A stretch of DNA of 64,000 bases, from the NCBI GenBank assembly GCA_038329965.1, contig JBBQNN010000010.1:1-64000 (forward strand), written 5' to 3'. Below are positions 25,447-35,028 of the stretch, piece after piece. The notes beneath the pieces were generated by a model. That model worked only from the letters and a program-made list of their open reading frames with translations. It ran no database searches and had not been told where the DNA came from. This stretch comes from QHCA01 sp003244095. GTDB taxonomy: Bacteria > Actinomycetota > Actinomycetes > Mycobacteriales > QHCA01. The position numbers were made by a program, and so were the translations under genes. Each line of letters starts with the position of its first letter. Position 1 is the stretch's first letter.

Positions 25447-26838
25447 ATGATCGGGTCCAGCACCGACAACCGCTCGCTGCGCGGGCGGATCGCCACCGGG
25501 ATCGTCGGGATCACCGGCCTCGCCGTGCTGCTGTTCGCCCTCCCGCTCGCGGTCGCGGTCAGCCAGCTCTACCGCAGCCACGAGTACGCCGAACTCCAAC
25601 GCGACGCGACCCGGGTGGCCGCGCTGGTGCCCGACAACCCGGTCGACCCTGACCACCCGGGGCCGGTGCCGGGCTCGCGCGACATCGAGGCGCGGATCGG
25701 CCTTTACACACCTGTCGGCGTACGGGCGACGGGGTCCGGGCCGGCCCGGTCGGTGGTCGCGGGCGCCGCACACGACGGGCGGGTCCATCAGGGCGCCGAG
25801 GCTGGGACGCTCACGGTCGCCGTACCGGTCCTCTCCGACGGCATCGTGGTCGGCGTCGTCCGGGCCGACGTACCGGCGTCGATCGTCACGACCCGTACCC
25901 GGCGCAGCTGGGCCGCCATGGCGCTGCTCGGCCTGGTCGTGCTGGGCGTGGCCGCCCTGCTCGCCCGCCGGCAGTCCCGGCGGATCGCGCTGCCCTTGGA
26001 GCGGCTCACCGTCGCCGCCCGCGCCCTCGGCGACGGCAACTTCGCGATCAGCCCGGAGCATTCGGGGATCCGGGAGGCCGACGCCGCCGGCACCGCGCTG
26101 CGCGACACGGCAGCGCGGCTCGGGCACCTGCTCGAACGCGAACGCGCCTTCAGCGCCGACGCCTCACATCAGCTCCGCACTCCGCTGACCGGGCTGCTGC
26201 TCGGCCTCGAGTCCGCGCTGGACCGCCCCGGGGCAGACCTGCGGGATGCGGTCACCGACGCCCTCGACCGGGCGCGACGGCTGCAGAGCACGGTCGACGA
26301 CCTGCTGTCGCTGCGCCGGGATACCGGTGGGCCGGCGGGCGGTGTCGACGTGGAGCTGGAGATGTCGGCCGCCGGCCGGCACTGGCTGCCGGTCTTCGCC
26401 GCGCGCCGGCGCCGGCTGGCCGTCACGTCGCCGGCCAACCTCCCCACGGCCATGGCCTCGGCGGCCGCGCTGCGGCAGATTCTCGACGTGCTCCTCGACA
26501 ACGCCCTGCAGCACGGCGCGGGCGACGTGGCGCTCACCGCGGCCGACCTCGGCCATGCCGTCGCCGTGGAGGTCACCGACGACGGCCCGGGGCTGACCGG
26601 GGGTGCGCATGGCGATCCCGAGGTGGTCTTCACCCGGCGGGCACCCGACGCCCACGGACACGGCATCGGCCTGGCGTTGGCGCGGTCGCTGGCCGAAGCC
26701 GACGGCGGCCGCCTCGTGGTCCGCCGGGCCGCCCGGCGGCCGGTGTTCGCCCTGCTGCTGCAGGTCGCCGACGCGGTGGTGGCGAGCCCGAGTCCGTCGA
26801 GTCGGTCGAGCCCGCCGGGTCAGCCCTCCAGCTCGTAG
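25447..26838 (+). CDS. Sensor histidine kinase
   Basis: 463 residues. Two membrane segments (about 19-41 and 155-173) flank an extracellular sensor domain of ~110 residues. Then a HAMP-like linker, a HisKA domain with phospho-acceptor His241 in FSADASHQLRTPLTG, and an ATPase domain with N-box LLDNALQHG, G1 DDGPGL and G2 HGIGLALA. The start is the ATG at 25447. It is divergent from the lipoprotein-ABC operon, which is its most likely target. The response regulator gene is on the opposite strand and overlaps its 3' end by 19 bp, an unusual arrangement. Confidence 0.93.
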   Translation: MIGSSTDNRSLRGRIATGIVGITGLAVLLFALPLAVAVSQLYRSHEYAELQRDATRVAALVPDNPVDPDHPGPVPGSRDIEARIGLYTPVGVRATGSGPARSVVAGAAHDGRVHQGAEAGTLTVAVPVLSDGIVVGVVRADVPASIVTTRTRRSWAAMALLGLVVLGVAALLARRQSRRIALPLERLTVAARALGDGNFAISPEHSGIREADAAGTALRDTAARLGHLLERERAFSADASHQLRTPLTGLLLGLESALDRPGADLRDAVTDALDRARRLQSTVDDLLSLRRDTGGPAGGVDVELEMSAAGRHWLPVFAARRRRLAVTSPANLPTAMASAAALRQILDVLLDNALQHGAGDVALTAADLGHAVAVEVTDDGPGLTGGAHGDPEVVFTRRAPDAHGHGIGLALARSLAEADGGRLVVRRAARRPVFALLLQVADAVVASPSPSSRSSPPGQPSSS

Positions 26839-27512
26839 CGATAGCCGTGCCCGCGCAGCGTGGTGATCCGGTCGTCGCTCTCGCCCCGGTCACTCAGCTT
26901 GCGGCGCAGGGCCGAGACGTGCACATCGAGTGTCTTGGTGGACCCGAACCAGTGCTCGTCCCACACCTCGGCCATCAGCCGGTCGCGGGACACCGCCGTG
27001 CCGGCCGCACCGACGAGTACCGCCAGCAGGTCGAACTCCTTGGGCCGCAGGGCGACCTCCTGGCCGCCGACGTAGGCCCGCCGGGCCGACACGTTCAACC
27101 GGACCCGGCCGGCCGACACGGCAGCCGCGGACTCCGGCACCGAGGGACGCCGCCGCAGGTGGGCGCGTAGCCGGGCCAGCAGCTCGGCCAGCCGGAACGG
27201 CTTGGTCAGGTAGTCGTCGGCTCCCGCGTCCAGGGCAACGACTACCTCGAACTCCGCGGTCCGGGCGGTCAGGACCACGATGACCGCTGCCGGGACCTGT
27301 GCGCGCACCTCCCGGCACAGCAGCACGCCGTCGATGTCGGGCAGGCCGAGGTCGAGCAGCACCAGATCAGGGCCGTCCGCAGCGGTCGCCTCCAGTGCGT
27401 CGGCGCCGGTCTGCACCCACGTCACCCGGAATCCCGCGCTGCCCAGCGCCGTCCGCAGCTCCGAGCCGATCACGACGTCGTCCTCGACGACCAGGATGCT
27501 GTCCGGGGTCAT
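26820..27512 (-). CDS. OmpR-family response regulator
   Basis: 230 residues. Receiver domain with acidic pocket Asp11-Asp12, phosphorylation site Asp54 (VLLDLGLPDIDG) and the conserved Lys in LTKPF; then a winged-helix DNA-binding domain ending STKTLDVHVSALRRKL ... TLRGHGYRYE. It probably pairs with the overlapping histidine kinase. The start is the ATG at 27510-27512 (MTPDSILVVEDD); an in-frame extension to 27725 belongs to the antisense of the neighbouring hydrolase. Likely binds the CGGTTAGC repeats at 25383-25412 (inference). Confidence 0.93.
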   Translation of the reverse strand: MTPDSILVVEDDVVIGSELRTALGSAGFRVTWVQTGADALEATAADGPDLVLLDLGLPDIDGVLLCREVRAQVPAAVIVVLTARTAEFEVVVALDAGADDYLTKPFRLAELLARLRAHLRRRPSVPESAAAVSAGRVRLNVSARRAYVGGQEVALRPKEFDLLAVLVGAAGTAVSRDRLMAEVWDEHWFGSTKTLDVHVSALRRKLSDRGESDDRITTLRGHGYRYELEG

Positions 27513-27564
27513 GATGCTCAGATTACGACCGACCCCCGGCCACCGGCCGGGCACACTGGAGGGC

Positions 27565-28416
27565 GTGAGCCAGATCGCACCGCATCCCGGTGTCCCCCGC
27601 GCCCTTGAGTTGGCCGAAGGCTGGGTTGCGGTCCACGACACCGCCGCCTCCTCCGACGTCGCGGCCGCGGGTGACGTGCTCCTGGTGCCTGGTTTCACCG
27701 GCAGCAAGGAGGACTTCGCCCCCATCCTCGGCGGCCTGTCCGCGGCCGGCTTCCGTACCGTGTCGATGGACCTGCCCGGACAGCACGAGTCGCCGGGACC
27801 GGCGGACCGCAGCGCCTATGCCGTCGAGATGCTCGCCATGGCGGTCCTGGCAGTCGCCGGTGCCGTCACCGACCGGCCCGTGCATCTGTTGGGCCACTCC
27901 TTCGGCGGGCTGGTCTGCCGGGCCGCCGCCATCGCCGCGCCCGAGCGGCTGCGCTCCCTGGTCCTGCTCGGCTCCGGCCCATCGGCGATCGGCGGCGTAC
28001 GGGCCGAGCGCCTGCGGACACTGCGGCCGGTGCTGGAGATCGGCGGCATGCCGGCGGTGTACGCGGCGATGGAGCAGTACGACCGGCTGGACCCGCGCTA
28101 CGACGTGACCTCGCCGGAGCTGGCGGACTTCCTGCGCCGGCGTTTCCTGGCCTCCTCGTCGCACGGCCTGCGCGGCATGGGCGACGCGCTGTCGAGCGAG
28201 CCGGACAGGGTGGCCGAACTGCGGGCGACCGGGTTGCCGGTGCTGGTGGCGTACGGCGAGGGCGACGACGCGTGGCCACCGCAGGTCCAGGCAGACATGG
28301 CGGCGCGGCTCGGCGCACGGTGCGCCGTGATCTCCGGCGCGATGCACTCCCCCGCGATCGAGCGGACGCAGCAGACGGTCGACGTACTCACCGAGTTCTG
28401 GCGCCGGTGCCGGTGA
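27565..28416 (+). CDS. Alpha/beta hydrolase
   Basis: 283 residues. Nucleophile elbow GHSFGG with Ser112, oxyanion segment VPGFTGSKEDF, and the catalytic His in ISGAMHSP near the C-terminus. Fold and triad are clear; substrate unknown. The start is the GTG at 27565, directly after GGAGGG; the spacing is short, but this start gives the normal family N-terminus, whereas the longer frame to 27280 is antisense to the response regulator. Overlaps the following DUF2236 gene by 4 bp (GTGA), so they are cotranscribed. Confidence 0.87.
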   Translation: MSQIAPHPGVPRALELAEGWVAVHDTAASSDVAAAGDVLLVPGFTGSKEDFAPILGGLSAAGFRTVSMDLPGQHESPGPADRSAYAVEMLAMAVLAVAGAVTDRPVHLLGHSFGGLVCRAAAIAAPERLRSLVLLGSGPSAIGGVRAERLRTLRPVLEIGGMPAVYAAMEQYDRLDPRYDVTSPELADFLRRRFLASSSHGLRGMGDALSSEPDRVAELRATGLPVLVAYGEGDDAWPPQVQADMAARLGARCAVISGAMHSPAIERTQQTVDVLTEFWRRCR

Positions 28417-29198
28417 CTTCGGTGGGCGAGGGACTGTTCGGGCCCGACAGCGTGACGTGGCGGCTGCATGCCGACCCGACGTTGATCGTCGGCGGGCTGC
28501 GGGCGTTGTTCCTGCAGGCGCTGCACCCGGCCGTCGTCGTCGCCACGCTGGAGCACTCCGACTTCCGGGCCGACCCGTGGGGCCGGCTGGTGCGCACCGG
28601 TGAGTACGTCGGCACGATCACGTACGGCACCACGGCCGAGGCCCGCCGGGCCGCCGCCCGGGTGAAGGGGATGCACCGGCGAGTGCCGGGCGCCGGCGAT
28701 CCGGACCTGCTGCTGTGGGTGCACGCCTGCGAGATCAGCTCCTTCCTGAGCACCGCACGCCGGGCCGGCCTGCGGCTGTCCAGCGCCGATGCCGACCGCT
28801 ACGTGGCGGAGCAGACCGTGGCGGCGACCCTCATCGGTGCTTCCGCCGGCCCCGGCTCGGTCGCTGAGCTGCAGGACTACTGCGACGACATGCGGCCGAA
28901 CCTGGTGATGACACCGCAGGCCCGCGCGGCGGCGAGGTACGTACTGCTGCCGCCGATGCCCCGGGCCGTGCTACTCGGCACACCCGCGCGGCCCGCCTGG
29001 GCCGGCCTCGCCACGCTCGGGTTTGCCCTACTTCCGCGATGGGCGCGGCGGATGTACGCCATGCCTGGCCTGCCGACCACCGACCTGGCCGCGACGGCGG
29101 CCGTGGCGGCCCTGCGCACCGGCCTGCTGGCCGTGCCGCCGGTCCTGCGCGACGGGCCACACCTGAAGGCGGCGAAAGCCCGCGTTGCCGTGGGCTAG
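28413..29198 (+). CDS. Oxygenase MpaB family (DUF2236) protein
   Basis: 261 residues. Conserved family pattern: LRALFLQALHPAVVVATLEHSDFRADPWGRLVRT near the N-terminus, RRVPG, and a helical core with LLWVHACEISSF. DUF2236 includes latex-clearing protein and MpaB-like haem oxygenases, so a haem-binding oxygenase is possible; substrate unknown. The start is the GTG at 28413, overlapping the hydrolase stop. Convergent with comB, sharing 4 bp at the 3' ends. Confidence 0.85.
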   Translation: MTSVGEGLFGPDSVTWRLHADPTLIVGGLRALFLQALHPAVVVATLEHSDFRADPWGRLVRTGEYVGTITYGTTAEARRAAARVKGMHRRVPGAGDPDLLLWVHACEISSFLSTARRAGLRLSSADADRYVAEQTVAATLIGASAGPGSVAELQDYCDDMRPNLVMTPQARAAARYVLLPPMPRAVLLGTPARPAWAGLATLGFALLPRWARRMYAMPGLPTTDLAATAAVAALRTGLLAVPPVLRDGPHLKAAKARVAVG

Positions 29199-29968
29199 CT
29201 CCCATCCACGAACCGCTGGTCGAGCAGGATCGGGACGACGTCGCTCCGGTCGACCTCGGCCGCGATCTCCACGTCGGCCCGGTAGCCGTTGTCGGTCAGC
29301 TCCCGGCCGCTGGCACAGGACAGCAGCGCGGCGAGCTCGCGACCGCGCACGGCCGCATGACCGACCCGAGCCAACTCGGCTTCGGGCGAGAGCGAGGTCC
29401 AGCCGGCCGCCGCCAGGCCGGCGATCACCGCACCCGCTCCCCAGAGATCCTCGAGCGCGGGCCGCAGGCCCCCGTCGGGCCACCGCTCCCCGGCGGCGAT
29501 CACGGCCACGCTCGCCGTACCCGTAACGTGGTGCGAGCCGATCCAGGCCGCCACCGCCGCGGCATTGCGCAGCGACGCGCCCAGACACTCCGCCCCGCCG
29601 GACCCGAGCTGGTGGGCGATCGTCGAGCCGTTCGGCGACGGGAGCACCAGCCGCGCGGCCGGCTCGGCCGCCCTGACACTGGCCGCGGACAGGCTAATTC
29701 CGCCCGGCTCGGCGGCCGACCGCCCGACGGCCAGAACGGCGTCGTGCTCCCGCGCGTAGGCGACCGCGGTCTCGTCGTTCCAGCGGTACGGCAGGACGAG
29801 GGTGCCGCCGTCGAGAGCGACGGTGAGCGTGGTCGTGAAGGACAGCACGTCGACCACGACGGCGACATCGGCGCCGGCGGCAACGGCGGTCGCTCCCCGC
29901 GTACCCCAGTCGAAGCGGATGCCATAGGAACCTTGCCGGTGGGCGGCGTCCTGCCAGGCCGACATCAT
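29195..29968 (-). CDS. ComB-like 2-phosphosulfolactate phosphatase family protein
   Basis: 257 residues. The ComB fold is shown by FDWG near 20-23, VVVDVLSFTTTL, LPSPNGS, SLRNAAAVAAW, VIAAGERWPDGGLRPALEDLWGAGAV and the ending ILLDQRF. Members hydrolyse 2-phosphosulfolactate in coenzyme M synthesis in archaea; in actinobacteria the physiological substrate is not known. Two adjacent ATGs (29966-29968 and 29963-29965) could serve as start; GAGG lies about 11 bases upstream. The start codon is only 6 bp from the divergent monooxygenase start, an exceptionally tight arrangement. Confidence 0.82.
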   Translation of the reverse strand: MMSAWQDAAHRQGSYGIRFDWGTRGATAVAAGADVAVVVDVLSFTTTLTVALDGGTLVLPYRWNDETAVAYAREHDAVLAVGRSAAEPGGISLSAASVRAAEPAARLVLPSPNGSTIAHQLGSGGAECLGASLRNAAAVAAWIGSHHVTGTASVAVIAAGERWPDGGLRPALEDLWGAGAVIAGLAAAGWTSLSPEAELARVGHAAVRGRELAALLSCASGRELTDNGYRADVEIAAEVDRSDVVPILLDQRFVDGS

Positions 29969-29974
29969 GGGTAC

Positions 29975-30271
29975 ATGATCCTCGAACACGCGCTGCTGCC
30001 CGTGAAGGCCGGCCGGGAGGCGGACTTCGAGTCGGCGTTCGCCACCGCCCGGGCGATCATCGCCGCCATGCCCGGCTTCGGCGGCTTGACCCTGTCCCGG
30101 TGCGTCGAGCGGCCGGGCACCTACCTGCTGCTGGTCGAATGGCGCACTCTGGCCGACCACACCGTCGGCTTCCGCGGGTCGGCGGACTACCAGAAGTGGC
30201 GAAGCCTGCTGCACCACTTCTACGAGCCCTTTCCCGCCGTCGAGCACTACGAGCAGGTGCTCTCTGCGTGA
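29975..30271 (+). CDS. Antibiotic biosynthesis monooxygenase (ABM) domain protein
   Basis: 98 residues. Single ABM dimeric ferredoxin-like domain: MILEHALLPVKAGREADFESAF, GFGGLTLSRCVERPGTYLLLVEW, then SADYQKWRSLLHHFYEPFPAVEHY. Members are cofactor-free monooxygenases or haem-degrading enzymes, often of unknown substrate. The start ATG at 29975 gives the canonical N-terminus. The upstream region is only 6 bp long before the divergent comB start, so its promoter must lie in comB. Overlaps the next gene by GTGA. Confidence 0.87.
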   Translation: MILEHALLPVKAGREADFESAFATARAIIAAMPGFGGLTLSRCVERPGTYLLLVEWRTLADHTVGFRGSADYQKWRSLLHHFYEPFPAVEHYEQVLSA

Positions 30272-30705
30272 CCATGCTCGTCGTGTTCGCCGGCCGGCCG
30301 GGCACCGGCAAGACCACTCTGTCGCGCCTTCTGGGCGCTGAACTGCGCGCCGCGGTGCTCCGGATCGACGTGATCGAGGCCACGGTCGTCCGCAGCGGTC
30401 TGGCGGCGCAACCGGTGGGGTCGATCGGGTACGACATCGCCCGTCACCTGGCAGCCGACTGCCTCGCCGCCGGCACATCGGTGGTCGTGGATGCGGTCAA
30501 CCCGGTTGCGGAGGCGCGCCAAGGGTGGCGCACGCTGGCAGTCGCGGCCGCGGTCCCGCTGCACGTCGTCGAAGTGGCGTTGGCCGATGCCGGCGAGCAT
30601 CGCCGTCGGGTCGACGGCCCGCGGCTGCTGGTCGACGGGGGTGCGGCGGGCCAGGCGATGGCAGCGATCCGTGATCACATCGGGATCTCGCCACGGCATC
30701 GGTAA
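30268..30705 (+). CDS. Small P-loop kinase-like ATPase (AAA_33/zeta-toxin-like fold)
   Basis: 145 residues. Walker A GRPGTGKTT near 9-17, then ID-x-IE after strand 2 and VVVDAVNP after strand 3, as in small kinases of the gluconate kinase/zeta-toxin clan. The C-terminal lid reads EHRRRVDGPRLLVDG and ends early: from memory homologues usually continue ~25 residues with a PTW-x2-V motif not found here in any frame, so this copy may be shortened. The start GTG overlaps the ABM stop (GTGA); the ATG at 30274 is an alternative. Substrate unknown. Confidence 0.75.
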   Translation: MTMLVVFAGRPGTGKTTLSRLLGAELRAAVLRIDVIEATVVRSGLAAQPVGSIGYDIARHLAADCLAAGTSVVVDAVNPVAEARQGWRTLAVAAAVPLHVVEVALADAGEHRRRVDGPRLLVDGGAAGQAMAAIRDHIGISPRHR

Positions 30706-30708
30706 CCT
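30703..30708 (+). promoter_or_regulatory. Probable -10 box for the 30733 gene
   Basis: TAACCT matches TANNNT; it overlaps the stop codon of the upstream kinase-like gene. The transcript would start near 30715 and carry GAGAGGAG at 30719-30726, 6 bases before the ATG. Confidence 0.4.
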
Positions 30709-30732
30709 ACACAGGTCGAGAGGAGATGGGCG

Positions 30733-31134
30733 ATGGCTAGCGGGACCAAGGAGGACCCCTGGGAGCTCAAGACCGCCCCGGGCAGCTCCGCCTACACGAT
30801 GTATCGCGACGCCGCGGCCGATCCGCCGGTCCTGGTCTGCGAGGTCGGTTCGACCACGCTGAAGTACCGCCTGCAGGCGGTCGACGACCTGCACGCGTGG
30901 CTCAAGGGGCAGGACGGCTGGGTGCCGCTCGGCGCGGCCGACGAGAGCAAGCCGGCAGCCGACGGCACGGTCGAGGCGTGGGGTCGCTCGGAGGGCAATC
31001 CGGTCGGCGGGTGGTACGGGCTGCGCAAGGGCTACCGGGGACGGTTCGGGATGTACCTGCCTCCGCTACTGGAGGCCCTGGGCCTTGCCGAGCTCACCCA
31101 CGACGCCCGCAACAATCAGGTGCGGGCAGTCTGA
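30733..31134 (+). CDS. Conserved actinobacterial protein (DUF6855-like)
   Basis: 133 residues. Recognisable conserved blocks: GTKEDPWELKT at the N-terminus, CEVGSTTLKYRLQAVDDLHAWLK, WVPLGAADESKPA, and NPVGGWYGLRKGYRGRFGMYLPPLLE. I recall this pattern as DUF6855, with moderate certainty. No catalytic motif can be named. Strong ribosome site GAGAGGAG at 30719-30726. Its last 69 bp overlap the 3' end of the convergent GNAT-like gene, so both coding sequences share this DNA. Confidence 0.8.
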   Translation: MASGTKEDPWELKTAPGSSAYTMYRDAAADPPVLVCEVGSTTLKYRLQAVDDLHAWLKGQDGWVPLGAADESKPAADGTVEAWGRSEGNPVGGWYGLRKGYRGRFGMYLPPLLEALGLAELTHDARNNQVRAV

Positions 31135-31797
31135 CCGGCTGGACCTGCGGAACAGCTGAAGCGAGCCGATCGGCGCGAACCCGGCTGCCAGCAAAGCGCG
31201 GACGCTGGCGGCATTGCCCGGTGCGACGGCCGAGACGACCAGTCGGCCGGCCGGCACCGCGCCCAGGGCGTCGCGGACGAGCGCGCGCCCGCCGCCGGTG
31301 CCGCGCCGCTGCGGCTCGAGTTCGAAGCTGAGCTCCGGCAGCCCGGCCAGGCCCTTGGCCACGATCACGACCCCGGACCGGTCGGGGTCCGGATACCCCA
31401 GGACCCGGACGTCGTCGCGGAGGTCGGCGGCGAGCCGCGCCCTCGGGTGCTCGGCAAGCTCGGGCCGCTCCACGAGCGGTGTCGGCCCGACGGCCCCGCG
31501 GCCGACCAGCAGCAGGTCCAGGCTGTCGATCCAGCCGTCCCTTCCGGCCAGCGTGCTGATCAGCCGCGGGTCGTGCGCCCCGCCGTACCCGTCGACACCG
31601 AGCTCGACAAGTCGCTCGTCGGTGATGTCCGGGCAGACGGCGAACACCGCGTGCCCGGTGAACGCGAAGACGCCCTCCAGGTCGGGTCGCCACGGCGGCA
31701 CGCGCCGCCAGCCCCCGTCGGCCGGCAGGAAGCGGCCCTCCGCCATGTCGCCGATCAACTCGGCGAGCGGAGGGCCGCCCTGCTCTGACGTCGGCAC
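31066..31797 (-). CDS. GNAT-type acetyltransferase-like protein
   Basis: 243 residues. The C-terminal half contains the acetyl-CoA loop pattern ELEPQRRGTGGGRALVRDAL (R-x2-G-x-G/A) and a later strand-helix AAGFAPIGSLQLFRR typical of GNAT ends. The N-terminal ~120 residues (VFAFTGHAVFAV ... DGYGGAHDPRLISTLAG) are a separate domain I do not recognise. The start is a GTG at 31795-31797. The 3' end overlaps the convergent upstream gene by 69 bp. Its stop is distinct and both frames show G/C-rich third positions. Confidence 0.75.
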   Translation of the reverse strand: MPTSEQGGPPLAELIGDMAEGRFLPADGGWRRVPPWRPDLEGVFAFTGHAVFAVCPDITDERLVELGVDGYGGAHDPRLISTLAGRDGWIDSLDLLLVGRGAVGPTPLVERPELAEHPRARLAADLRDDVRVLGYPDPDRSGVVIVAKGLAGLPELSFELEPQRRGTGGGRALVRDALGAVPAGRLVVSAVAPGNAASVRALLAAGFAPIGSLQLFRRSSRSDCPHLIVAGVVGELGKAQGLQ

Positions 31798-31812
31798 ACG
31801 GCCAACTGTGCC

Positions 31813-34170
<2,358 letters not shown>

Positions 34171-34182
34171 GTCATCCTCCAT

Positions 34183-34203
34183 CTTGAGCCTTCTCGACTC
34201 AAC
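34183..34203. promoter_or_regulatory. HAIR element (HspR operator) upstream of lon
   Basis: CTTGAGC-N7-ACTCAAC matches the HspR-associated inverted repeat consensus CTTGAGT-N7-ACTCAAG at 12 of 14 positions with exact spacing. It lies 13 bp before the lon start and covers the -10 of the promoter below. HspR control of lon through HAIR is known in Streptomyces. Confidence 0.8.
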
Positions 34204-34226
34204 GCTGGAGTCGGGCCAGGATTCCC
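34201..34226 (-). promoter_or_regulatory. SigR/SigH-type promoter for lon
   Basis: Minus strand GGGAAT (34226-34221), 17-base spacer, GTT (34203-34201). The GTT is the first three bases of the left HAIR arm read on this strand, so HspR binding would block the -10. Predicted transcript start near 34193 leaves a leader of about 23 bases including the ribosome site. Confidence 0.65.
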
Positions 34227-34516
34227 GGATTTCGCCCTCAGCGTGACAGTGGACAGCCAGGGATCGGGAGTCTTGCCGGGCGCAGAAGCGGCGATGTGCG
34301 TGCGGCAGAAGGCCGCAATTGGCTCGCTTGCCTGTCGACGAACGGGATGATTCCCCACTCATTAGTCAAAGTAATGCATACTGGTCACAAACATTCGCTG
34401 GACCAACCTGTTGCATACCTCGACACTTGCCCAGTGCTGACGACGAGGGTGAGGTGGGCGATCGCTCGAATCCTCGACCGGCTACGGGAGACGGCTCCCG
34501 GCGCCACCGCCCGGCC
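34227..34516. other. Atypical intergenic stretch upstream of lon
   Basis: No gene supported. It contains the most A/T-rich DNA of the window (around 34350-34440), with an imperfect repeat: ATGCATAC near 34374 and TTGCATAC near 34411. Short readings here have no recognisable homology. Composition suggests acquired or decaying DNA. Confidence 0.5.
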
Positions 34517-34723
34517 GACTTCCCGGTCGCGGCATTGCGGCGGGTCGCTGCCGACCACCCGATCGAGCGGGTGACTGCGACCGATGGCAACCACGGCCGG
34601 GCGGTGGCGCGCAGGGGTGGCCGGCTCGGCCTACCCGTGCGCGTGCTCCTACCGCACGGAACTCCCGCCGGTGCGAGGGCGGCGATCGCCGCGGAAGGCG
34701 CCGCAGTGAGCCATGAGATCTGA
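34517..34723 (+). pseudogene. Remnant of a PLP-dependent diaminopropionate ammonia-lyase-like gene
   Basis: About 68 codons encode a fold-type II PLP enzyme block: DFPVAALRRVAADHP, then VTATDGNHGRAVARRG, GLPVRVLLP, and ARAAIAAEGAAV. The TATDGNHGRAVA motif is characteristic of diaminopropionate ammonia-lyase and relatives. The N-terminal region with the PLP lysine and the entire C-terminal two thirds are missing, and a stop follows at once. It is therefore a fragment, not a working gene. An open reading back to 34319 has no homology in its first 60 codons. Confidence 0.6.
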
Positions 34724-35028
34724 CGACTCGGCCATAGCGGCCGGGTTCACCGGCGCGGGCTGCAAGCGGGACCTGGGGCTCTGTGGTGCCGTCTGGCCGT
34801 CCGAGACGTCGATCATCGGTTCGCTGCCCTGTTCGCCGCGCAGGCCGCCGAACTGCCGCGCTGCTCGGCTGGGTCGTCGCCGGGCTCGCGGTGAGCGTGC
34901 TCGCGCCCGTCCATGCCGAACTGGGCGGGATGTTTCCTGTCTCGGGCGAAACGGCGAGATTCCCGCACTTTGCTTTCGGCAGCCGCGTCGGCCCCTGTCC
35001 ACGCATCCCAAGCGAAAGCGAGTATGAG
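34724..35028. other. Gene-free stretch between pseudogene and M1 peptidase
   Basis: No supported gene. A frame open from 34783 leads into the peptidase, but its first 82 codons carry no signal-peptide logic and I regard them as leader. A further short piece near 34795-34880 could be another eroded coding fragment; I cannot identify it. Confidence 0.4.

Noticed and set aside
34783..35028. N-terminal extension of the M1 peptidase
   Set aside because: The ATG at 35029 starts a clean signal peptide; the upstream codons would bury it.
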